Virus record (IMG/VR): IMGVR_UViG_3300020442_002389
Location: 1-21,725 of that record
Source of the DNA: a virus
Strand: one strand, 5' to 3'
Length of the DNA: 21,725 nt
Of this stretch, positions 10,472-18,361 are shown one piece after another. Numbering within the stretch: the stretch's first letter is position 1; each line of letters begins with the position of its first letter. The notes below the pieces were generated by a model that did no database searches, was not told where the DNA came from, and worked only from the letters and a program-made list of their open reading frames with translations. Both the position numbers and the translations under genes were made by a program.

Positions 10472-11857
10472 ATGGCTGTATTCTATAATAAAGAAAAGGC
10501 GAAACTGGGTTCGCTATCAGGCATGATTATATCTTTTCCTGTTGAGGTTGTTAATGATAATCCATCTGCTGCTATAAACAAGGAATTACTTCCTGCTGGT
10601 TATCTCAGATGTGATGGTAGAGTTTTGTTTGCTGAAGAGTACCCTATCCTAGCAGAAGTTTTGGGTACAGGTGGAAATTCAAAGTACAAACAAGAATCTA
10701 CTATCTTATCAAATAATCAATTTCAACTACCAGATTTAAGAAATAAACATATTAGAGCAACAACTTCATCTAATATTGGTCAGATGAATGATTTGACTGT
10801 TGAGGATGCCGAAGGAAATACAATTTTAAAGTCAGGTGTTGGATTAGATGTTATCCAAAACGTTGAGAGTCCTCTGCAATTAACATATACTGGCGAGTTT
10901 TATGTTCCTCCTCAAGAAATGCCATTGAGAGGAGAACCTGCGTTCTCTGTTAGTAGTGGTGCATATACAGAAATAGTTGATGTTCCTGCTAGGGCATTCC
11001 AACCACACATGCATAGAAGTACAACAACTCGTGCAAGACAAAGAGCAAAGAACAATGCAGACTTCAGTGCATTTGCAAGTAACTATGCTAGACATCCAAG
11101 TTCATTGAATGTTTGTCAATGGTGGGAAAATACAGAACAGATTCTTTGTTATTGGGCAATGACCAGTATTCAACTTACAGGGCGAGATGCTGGTACATTT
11201 TTTACAGGACCATCATCTTATTGCTACAACTATGGTGCATGTTTTAATGATGTCTGCTCTGGATTTATTGGCGCTGAAGGTCTTTGTTTATGGCCATCTG
11301 AAGGATTATGCCCAGAAGTTGATAATAAAGATTGGTGTATTACTAAAACTGGTGACTCTAACAATCACCATGAGGGTAAAGAATGTGATGGAGAAACGTT
11401 CGGTAACAATATATTCTACCCATCAACATATATTCAAAGATGTGTATGTACTCTTGCTATTTTTGGTGAATGTCTTGGTGGTGCAAACGGAAAAGGCATT
11501 AATGAAGATAACTCTGATGAATTAACTAACTGGCCACCACCATCATATAGTGGTGAGTTAACTCCATATGAAAACCTACCATTTACTACATTTGACGATG
11601 AAAATTATCAAACTGGATTGGTTGGTGTTAGTAACATTACAACAACAACTGGTGAGGTAGGATCTGATGGAACTCATAGACATAGACTAGATTTTAACTC
11701 AGATGAACCACATACATATACATTGAAGACAAGAGCTGCAACTATGAGACCTGAAGGTGGAATAGTTTCACGAATTACGATTAAAGCAAGCACTAGCAGA
11801 AAGGCGGATAGATATATCCAACCATACGTTATCACCGAATATCTAATTAAAATCTGA
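10472..11857 (+). CDS. Tail-collar domain protein 2 with cysteine-rich insertion
   Basis: The 461-aa product's ATG comes one base after the previous stop, with no clear Shine-Dalgarno, so it is probably translationally coupled. Residues 13-96 show the collar pattern: GSLSGMIISFP, LPAGYLRCDG, EEYPILAEVLG, then FQLPDLRNKHIRA. HMH (179-181) and HRH (402-404) parallel the paired HxH motifs of the neighbouring collar genes. Between them, residues 215-334 contain 12 of the protein's 13 cysteines, plus several Trp residues. Such density is unusual for a phage protein folded in a reducing cytoplasm. The C-terminus, YVITEYLIKI, resembles those of its two paralogues. The protein is inferred to be a receptor-binding or baseplate component. 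The Cys-rich domain matches no family I recognise. Confidence 0.9.
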   Translation: MAVFYNKEKAKLGSLSGMIISFPVEVVNDNPSAAINKELLPAGYLRCDGRVLFAEEYPILAEVLGTGGNSKYKQESTILSNNQFQLPDLRNKHIRATTSSNIGQMNDLTVEDAEGNTILKSGVGLDVIQNVESPLQLTYTGEFYVPPQEMPLRGEPAFSVSSGAYTEIVDVPARAFQPHMHRSTTTRARQRAKNNADFSAFASNYARHPSSLNVCQWWENTEQILCYWAMTSIQLTGRDAGTFFTGPSSYCYNYGACFNDVCSGFIGAEGLCLWPSEGLCPEVDNKDWCITKTGDSNNHHEGKECDGETFGNNIFYPSTYIQRCVCTLAIFGECLGGANGKGINEDNSDELTNWPPPSYSGELTPYENLPFTTFDDENYQTGLVGVSNITTTTGEVGSDGTHRHRLDFNSDEPHTYTLKTRAATMRPEGGIVSRITIKASTSRKADRYIQPYVITEYLIKI

Positions 11858-14800
11858 TGGCACTTTACAGATCTACGTTACCTAATTACTATTCTGACAA
11901 GGGAGGATCCTACGTAACTGTGGGTGCTATCGTACCTACTTTGGTTGGTATTAATAGTGATAGAACTAATGGACTGGTAACAGAAGATCCAGAGTATGAT
12001 TATAGAGGATATCTTTATTGTGATGGAGCAGAATATCATATCAAAGATTATCCAACTTTATATGAAAAATTAGGTAATGAATACAACAAAACTACTGATG
12101 TTAACAGGAATGCTACAGTTTTTACTGCAGCTGGTGCTCCAGGAACTATCAGAAGAATGTTTGTTGATAGTGGCAATGTTTATATTGAGGTATATGGTGA
12201 AGCAAAAACAAATCCAGATGGCACAACATATTATGATAGGGTAATTCCAAACGATGCAAACCTATCAATCTTAGATTTAATGTCCTTCCCAGGTGGAAGA
12301 ACATGGTATAAAACAAGATCGCCATATGCGAGCACGTGGAATAATTTCATGCAGAATTACTCTGTATGGGTCTCAACAAATGATGCTGCTGTTGGTCAAG
12401 CCTGGAATTTTGGTGGAACAGTCAACATTCCTTCAACTGGCAATTATAAAATCCAAGTAGCATCTGATAATACTTGCACCGTAACTTTTAATGGTGGTAC
12501 ATATAACCAATCTGGATTTAACGATGGTTCAATGGTGACATATGATCTTGGAACTGTTGCTGCTGGAAATTACCAAATAACATTTTCTGCAACTAACAAT
12601 CCAAGTGCTGACGGGGATGATAGTTGGTCAAATAATCCTGGTGGTATTGCTTTAAAAATTTATAATAGTGCTGATGGTGCAGAGGTATGGTCAACGAGAG
12701 ATGATGTTGCTGGCAGTGCAACTGCTAATACTCTTGCCGAGGGTCAGTTTTATCTCTTAAACTATACTGCTGCTGATCAATCTCTAGCAATAGGATCCGA
12801 CACCCATATTTACAGGGTACTGATAAATTATAATCCATTGACAGGAACTGGCGGAACTCCTGGCGGAACTGTTACATGGCCTATTGTATCATCATCTCTA
12901 CTCAATGATGGTAGTGAATATCCAATTCTTCCTGTTAGTTTTGCAGGAACTGTACCTGAAATTGATCCTCAAACTTACGATCCATTGACAGGAACAGGAT
13001 ATCCTACTGGATATGATAGTTATGTTGGAGCTGAAAATAATACTCCTGCGTTATCTTGGGGAACGATGGTTGGTCTCCCTGATGGCATCAGCGTAGAGAG
13101 TTATGAGTTGATGATGGAGGATATGTCAGCTAATGGTGATGAACCACCTACAGATGCATTTCCACAGTGGTGGGTATCAGATATTCCACCAACGTTTACA
13201 TCTATTCCATCTAATGGAACATGGCCTAATGGAGTTACAATTAACCAGAATCAGGTTCAAGGAACATCCTTGGGAACTAGTCCTGATTGGGTAAATAACG
13301 GATACTCTGGACCACAACCTCCAGCAGGTGAGAAGCACATTTACAGAGTACATGTAAAAGCAAATCTATCAAATGGTTCATATATTGTTTCTAATCTAGA
13401 TTTTACTTTTGGTGATGGACCACAAGCTCAAATACCTATTACAAAACAACCATATTATGAAGAGGATCTTGATGTTGAAGGCACAGGTTCTGGTATTACA
13501 AACCCAAATCTAAACATAGATTTTACTCAGTTTGCAACTCAAAACCCTGACGCAGGCACAGGACACCCAACAGTTAGAATTGCAAAAGCTTTTAGACTAG
13601 AAGATTATCCATATATTCTAGGTAAATTTAGAGTACCTGATTATAGAGATAGAAAACTGATTGGATTTGGTGAAGGTGTAAGTGGAGCTGGAACACCGTT
13701 GGTTGAGGGTAGAGTCTCAATGAACATCGGTGATATTGGTGGAAGATGGTATATTACTACTGATATTATTGACGAACCAGGAGAATTCTTTGAGATTAGT
13801 GATGTTACTACTACAGGTTATAGTGATGTAAATACACAAATTGAACCATATTTGATTGGTGAGAAGAAATATGTTGTTGGACCAATCCAAGATTATATTT
13901 TTAACAAAGCACCAACTCACGATCACCAACTTCTTCATAGTGTACCTGAAGAGTCAACTGAAGCTCCTATTGGTGGTATGGATAATTACACCTCTGCATT
14001 CAGTAGAATTAAAGGTTCTGTTATGCAGTTCATTCCTGGTGGAGAATCTGGAGATGGTATTGCTAAAGGACACTCACATGGACTGTTAGGAAATAGACCA
14101 TCAAATGCTAGAATTGCTACGTATGGAAATACTGACGGTATAGGTGAAAGAATAGCATCAAATGCTCTACCAACTGTAAATTTTGCAATTACTGATATAT
14201 TAACAGCTGGAAGTGGTATTGAAGCTGTTGATCTTAACGATACTTATCTCTTGAATTGGGGATCTGGATCAGGAGAGACTGGTGGATTTGCTAATCCTGG
14301 ATTAGCACAAGCACAGTACCTTTCAATGTCTTCATATGGTCTGTCACCAGAAGATCACCTGCAATATAATCGTTTTGCCATTTTAAAACTGGATTTGACA
14401 GGATATGCTAAGCTATCAATTCTTGCTATTGCAGGTAATGATAATAATGGTGGAGAACGTCCTAATAACCCAGGTGAAGGATTAAGACTAATTTGGCCAA
14501 ATGGTAATGAGATTACAATACTCCCGTCAAAGCAAGATACTAGTTTTAACTTTGATCAATATGACGCAGAATATGCATTTTGGAAGTCAACTATAGTTGA
14601 AATCCCTGAAGTCTATAGGACAAGTGACGTACAAATTAGATTTCAACAGAATTCCAACCCAAGTAGTAACAGTCCAAGTGAATATAAAGATGGTGATGAA
14701 GACGCTACACACCCAAATGGTTATGATGCTATTGGTATTGCAACTATTGGTTTGCTTGAAGGTAGTGATTCAGGTAGTACTTGGGATGGATGTTACAACT

Positions 14801-17406
14801 ATAGTATTACTGAAGCACCTGCTGTAGATATTGCATCTTGGTCTGGTGATGGCACAAATCTGAATATTGTTACTGCAGCAGATCATGGTTTAAAACCTGG
14901 CGACAGTGTGGTTGTATTCGGAACAGGAGATTCTAATGCTGATGGAATATATGAAGTAGAAGATTCTGGATATACTGCTACTTCATTACGAGTCTTATCA
15001 TCAGTAAGTGGTGGAGGAACTAGTGGACAAGTAAGAGAAGCTGCTGGTTATTTCCAAGATCAAACATATACTCCTACTCCAAGAATGTATACAGTTGATC
15101 AAAATACTGTTATTGGTGGAAAACTTATTCCTGCGGTGAACGTTGGTAAAGGAGAAGTTCGCTATAACAATTCATATACACCAGGAACTTATACTATTGG
15201 TGCTCTTGCAAGAACATCATCATTCCAAATTGATATGTACGCTGGTGGTGGCGGCGGTGGAGGTTCTACAGGCAGTGGTGGTAATGGCGGTAATACAAGT
15301 ATTACATTCTTTGTTGATGGCGTATCCCATACTATTACTTGTACTGGTGGACAAGGTGGAGGATCTGGTAATGGTGGCGGTTCTGGTGGACAAGGTGGAA
15401 CAGTAACAATTCCTGCTGCTTTGATAAATGACAACCGATTCCAATTTAATATTGATGATAATAGAGATGGACAATCTGCTGCCAATGGCGGAAACGGTGG
15501 TCAAGGAGCTGGTGGAGGTTCTGGCGGTGGTGATGGTGGAAATAGTGTAACCATTATCAGTGGATCGGAGACCAGAACGTTCTATAATAGTGGAAGTTTT
15601 AATGCTAATAGTGTAGTTCCTTCTGGTGGTAGTATAACCAGCGTTACATTAGCTGCTTCTGGCGCAGCAGGTGGTGATGGAAACCCCAATGGAAACTCGG
15701 GATGTTCTGCAGCTGGTGGATCTAGAGGAAGTGGTAGATATATTCAAGGAAAAATTAATGCTGGTGGAACTTTCTCACACCAAATTGGTACTCAAGGAGC
15801 ACGAGGTTGGAACTATTATACTGGTAAGCAAACAGAACCTTGGAACTATGGTGGAGGTTCTGGTGCTGGTGTAGGTGGCGCAGGCGGTCGTGGTGCATGG
15901 GGTAACGGTGCTACTGGTGGTGCTGGTGGTGGTACTACTAGCATTTCTAATGGTAGTGGTTATCTACTTGGCGCTGGCGGCGGTGGCGGCGGCGGTGGAT
16001 CAGGTGGTGGTTACAATGGTGGTAACATCACTGACCCATGTTGGACTGGTGGATCTGGTGTTCCTCATCCTTCTGGATACTATGGTGCAAACTCTATCGG
16101 TCCTGGTGCTGGTCAGCAAGGTGGTATCGCAGGTTGCACCGCTGGTGGCGGTGGCGGCGGTGGAGGTGGTTTCGGTCCCTCTGGCGGCGGTGGCGGTGGC
16201 GCAGGCGGACAAGCAGGTGCTGGTCACGTCAACACTGGATCTGGTGATGGTGGACAAGCAGGAAGATGTGCTGCTAGAACAAGTGTAATTTCTGATGTAT
16301 ACGAAACTAGTGGATCATCTGCTGGTGGATATGTAACATATGTTGTAAACTATAACGGAACTGTTGATAATCCAGCAGGTGGTGGAGGTGGCGGTGGTGC
16401 CGCTCTATCGTTTGGATTTGCTGTAAATGACTATCTTAATGAAGATATTTCTACTAGTTTTGTAATTAATGTTGGTGCTGCAGGTAATGCTGGTAGTGGA
16501 GAGGGTGGTGCCGCTGAAAATGGTTTCGTACAAATAGAAGCATTTGAAATTGTTGCAACTGAAGTTGGTAATGACGAACTAACATCTCCTTCTGGTAGAT
16601 ATTATGAAGTTCCTGGACTACCAAGTGATGCTCCTAATTTCCCAGATACTTTCTTTAATCAAGGTATCTTTATAGGTGCTAGTGCAAATGTAGATGTTAA
16701 AACATCAACTGGAAGTAATTTCCCTCTAGCAACTACAAAATCTGACGGAAAAGCAAACAGATACATTGAATTCGCTGGATATAATAACAGATATCTTGAA
16801 ATGGGTCCAATGAATCTAGAAAATGTCAATCAAATGATATTTACTGTTATTCAGGGTAATAATAGTAATGGTGGAGAAACACCTGAAGAGAATCTGATGT
16901 TATATTATAGAAACTCTGAAGACAGTCCAACTGAAAACTTAATTGAAGCAGTTGCTCTTGGTGGTCCTGGTGCAGCAGGATATGTCAATTACATTATAGA
17001 TCTAGATGAAGAAAATGATGCGAGAAAGAATGGAGTCATTCTTGTTCTTCGTCAAGATAGACCAGAAAGTGCTGGTGACAATGATCTAGTTCCTGATGGA
17101 AAAACAAATGATAATTATGGACTAGCGCAACTTGGTCTTGTATATGATGAAGTAACTGAACAGGTATTTGTACCATCTAGTGATGCTACTTTGCCTGGTA
17201 ATGAAGGTGCATGTGGTCCAGATACTGGTATCAATGTAATTCGTAGAACAGTTAGTGCTACTGCTTCAAATATTAGATTTACTGACGGATTACTTACATT
17301 AACAGGATCAACACCAATATCTGTAACTGCAGATGCACGTGTTTTAGAACCAATTCCGCTTTTAACTAGATACCATCGCGCAAAGTATTTAATTAAAGCG
17401 TTCTAA
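11857..17406 (+). CDS. Giant collar / PEBP-like / glycine-rich adhesin-like protein
   Basis: The 1849-aa product overlaps the previous stop by one base (TGATG). Modules by residue: the first half of a tail-collar domain (YRGYLYCDG at 49, DYPTLYEKLG following); a beta-sandwich (about 148-285: VWVSTNDAAVGQ, PSTGNYKIQVASDN, then an NPGGIALKI-like end); a PEBP/YbhB-like domain (about 343-520); the second collar half (DYPYILGKFRVPDYRDRK, about 583-600); HDH at 688 and HSH at 739; a jelly-roll-like module with GNDNNGGERP at 860; a short HGLKPGDSVVVFGTG domain (about 988-1050); a glycine-rich region (1129-1560); a second jelly-roll-like module with GNNSNGGETP at 1667; and the C-terminus KYLIKAF. It is probably a fibre tip or adhesin. 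Gly-rich domains of T4-like gp38 adhesins bind host receptors, so a similar role is inferred here. The collar and Gly-rich calls are firm, and the PEBP call is good by motif. Confidence 0.9.
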   Translation: MALYRSTLPNYYSDKGGSYVTVGAIVPTLVGINSDRTNGLVTEDPEYDYRGYLYCDGAEYHIKDYPTLYEKLGNEYNKTTDVNRNATVFTAAGAPGTIRRMFVDSGNVYIEVYGEAKTNPDGTTYYDRVIPNDANLSILDLMSFPGGRTWYKTRSPYASTWNNFMQNYSVWVSTNDAAVGQAWNFGGTVNIPSTGNYKIQVASDNTCTVTFNGGTYNQSGFNDGSMVTYDLGTVAAGNYQITFSATNNPSADGDDSWSNNPGGIALKIYNSADGAEVWSTRDDVAGSATANTLAEGQFYLLNYTAADQSLAIGSDTHIYRVLINYNPLTGTGGTPGGTVTWPIVSSSLLNDGSEYPILPVSFAGTVPEIDPQTYDPLTGTGYPTGYDSYVGAENNTPALSWGTMVGLPDGISVESYELMMEDMSANGDEPPTDAFPQWWVSDIPPTFTSIPSNGTWPNGVTINQNQVQGTSLGTSPDWVNNGYSGPQPPAGEKHIYRVHVKANLSNGSYIVSNLDFTFGDGPQAQIPITKQPYYEEDLDVEGTGSGITNPNLNIDFTQFATQNPDAGTGHPTVRIAKAFRLEDYPYILGKFRVPDYRDRKLIGFGEGVSGAGTPLVEGRVSMNIGDIGGRWYITTDIIDEPGEFFEISDVTTTGYSDVNTQIEPYLIGEKKYVVGPIQDYIFNKAPTHDHQLLHSVPEESTEAPIGGMDNYTSAFSRIKGSVMQFIPGGESGDGIAKGHSHGLLGNRPSNARIATYGNTDGIGERIASNALPTVNFAITDILTAGSGIEAVDLNDTYLLNWGSGSGETGGFANPGLAQAQYLSMSSYGLSPEDHLQYNRFAILKLDLTGYAKLSILAIAGNDNNGGERPNNPGEGLRLIWPNGNEITILPSKQDTSFNFDQYDAEYAFWKSTIVEIPEVYRTSDVQIRFQQNSNPSSNSPSEYKDGDEDATHPNGYDAIGIATIGLLEGSDSGSTWDGCYNYSITEAPAVDIASWSGDGTNLNIVTAADHGLKPGDSVVVFGTGDSNADGIYEVEDSGYTATSLRVLSSVSGGGTSGQVREAAGYFQDQTYTPTPRMYTVDQNTVIGGKLIPAVNVGKGEVRYNNSYTPGTYTIGALARTSSFQIDMYAGGGGGGGSTGSGGNGGNTSITFFVDGVSHTITCTGGQGGGSGNGGGSGGQGGTVTIPAALINDNRFQFNIDDNRDGQSAANGGNGGQGAGGGSGGGDGGNSVTIISGSETRTFYNSGSFNANSVVPSGGSITSVTLAASGAAGGDGNPNGNSGCSAAGGSRGSGRYIQGKINAGGTFSHQIGTQGARGWNYYTGKQTEPWNYGGGSGAGVGGAGGRGAWGNGATGGAGGGTTSISNGSGYLLGAGGGGGGGGSGGGYNGGNITDPCWTGGSGVPHPSGYYGANSIGPGAGQQGGIAGCTAGGGGGGGGGFGPSGGGGGGAGGQAGAGHVNTGSGDGGQAGRCAARTSVISDVYETSGSSAGGYVTYVVNYNGTVDNPAGGGGGGGAALSFGFAVNDYLNEDISTSFVINVGAAGNAGSGEGGAAENGFVQIEAFEIVATEVGNDELTSPSGRYYEVPGLPSDAPNFPDTFFNQGIFIGASANVDVKTSTGSNFPLATTKSDGKANRYIEFAGYNNRYLEMGPMNLENVNQMIFTVIQGNNSNGGETPEENLMLYYRNSEDSPTENLIEAVALGGPGAAGYVNYIIDLDEENDARKNGVILVLRQDRPESAGDNDLVPDGKTNDNYGLAQLGLVYDEVTEQVFVPSSDATLPGNEGACGPDTGINVIRRTVSATASNIRFTDGLLTLTGSTPISVTADARVLEPIPLLTRYHRAKYLIKAF
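15241..16545 (+). repeat. Glycine-codon (GGN) rich repetitive tract
   Basis: Runs of GGT/GGC/GGA codons (for example at 15241-15264, 15973-16003, 16141-16164, 16183-16206 and 16378-16400) encode Gly runs of up to about 9 separated by Ser, Ala, Asn and aromatic residues. The runs are locally GC-rich in an AT-rich phage. Gain or loss of whole GGN units would keep the frame, so this is a plausible length-variable tract. Confidence 0.85.
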
Positions 17407-17414
17407 GATAAATA
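17407..17414 (+). promoter_or_regulatory. T4-type late promoter (GATAAATA)
   Basis: GATAAATA fits the NATAAATA late promoter core used by T4-like cyanophages with gp55-type sigma and the gp33/gp45 system. It lies right after the stop of the 1849-aa gene, in a 31-nt gap. It would start a transcript around 17424, just before an AGGA ribosome site (17426-17429) and the ATG at 17438. Confidence 0.65.
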
Positions 17415-17437
17415 CCACTGACCATAGGACAAGTATA

Positions 17438-18361
17438 ATGGCGACAAGTAATGCTACTTTGTTTTTGAATGCCTACGAGAAGACACTCACATATAAAGGT
17501 ATTCAAAAAGAAATCAATGATTCTTATTGGGAAGAACATATAGTTCCCATCCTATATCCTTTATGGGATAGTGACAAGGATAGACTAGAACTATTTGTTT
17601 ACAGAGAGAATGGTCAATATCTAATTGAAAAGAATAAGTATACGAAAAACTTTAAGACTGGTGAGTCAAAGTGGGTTTCGTATGAGTTTGACCCAAATGG
17701 TGTTGATCTATTATCAGTTACTGAACTTTATGAGTCTCTCAAAGAAAAGTTTCTTGACTTCAAAGAGTTATCAGAAGCTGAGTATGAGACTGCAGTTCAG
17801 AAAAAGTTTGCTGTTGGTCAAATCTTGACATGGAATAAAGTTAAACTTGTCCGTTTATTCCTGTTACAAGATAGTGATTATACACAACTTCCTGATTCTC
17901 CTTGTACTGATGAGGAGAGAGCATTGTGGAAGCAATATAGAAACTATCTTAGAGACTTCCTGACACTACAGACACCTCAAAGTCCATATGATGTCATTTT
18001 CCCTATTACTCCTACTGAATATCTTTCACGTAAGGGTTTTGAATTATCTCCAATACAAGTAGAAGTATATGGTCAGCAAGGTAGTGACGAGGATTATCTT
18101 ACTAGTGGATATCATTTCTGGAAATTGTCATCAAATGCACTAAAATCATTTGCTCAAAGAATGAGCACATATGTTGCATTGAGAACACTCACTGCTGAGA
18201 ATGATAAGTTTGGACGTGTTGAAGTTAAGAAGTGGATCGCTCCTGATAATCAAATCACTCAAGGTATTAGAAATACTTTGGAAGTTGAGCATGGATCTCA
18301 AGAGAGTGCAGAGAGTTATCTTGATCAGTTAATGAAACGAATTGAGAACGGAGAAGTCTGA
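17438..18361 (+). CDS. Tail assembly chaperone-like protein
   Basis: The 307-aa product has its ATG 8 nt after AGGA, behind the late promoter at 17407. Residues about 130-195 carry the signature of the phage tail assembly chaperone family (PF16778 type): a helix, LLQDSDYTQLPDSP, then DEERALWKQYRNYLRDF and a Pro-rich TPQSPYDVIFP. In other phages these proteins help fold or assemble tail fibres, and their genes often follow fibre genes, as here. The protein is much longer than a lone chaperone domain. It has an N-terminal domain (1-125, mixed alpha/beta, charged) and a C-terminal domain (195-307, FWKLSSNALKSFAQRMSTYVALRTL, mainly helical) that I cannot assign. It probably assists the collar/adhesin proteins just upstream. 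This is an inference from domain and position. Confidence 0.75.
   Translation: MATSNATLFLNAYEKTLTYKGIQKEINDSYWEEHIVPILYPLWDSDKDRLELFVYRENGQYLIEKNKYTKNFKTGESKWVSYEFDPNGVDLLSVTELYESLKEKFLDFKELSEAEYETAVQKKFAVGQILTWNKVKLVRLFLLQDSDYTQLPDSPCTDEERALWKQYRNYLRDFLTLQTPQSPYDVIFPITPTEYLSRKGFELSPIQVEVYGQQGSDEDYLTSGYHFWKLSSNALKSFAQRMSTYVALRTLTAENDKFGRVEVKKWIAPDNQITQGIRNTLEVEHGSQESAESYLDQLMKRIENGEV

Noticed and set aside
12822-12829. GATAAATT and similar near matches (for example TGTAAATA near 13826) as late promoters
   Set aside because: They have one mismatch to the octamer, lie in the middle of a coding region and have no nearby downstream gene start. Chance matches are expected in AT-rich DNA.
15143-16288. 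Other + strand frames through the glycine-rich region (Val/Leu-rich or Trp/Arg-rich)
   Set aside because: These are low-complexity artefacts of reading GGN repeats out of frame. The main frame is continuous and has recognisable domains on both sides.
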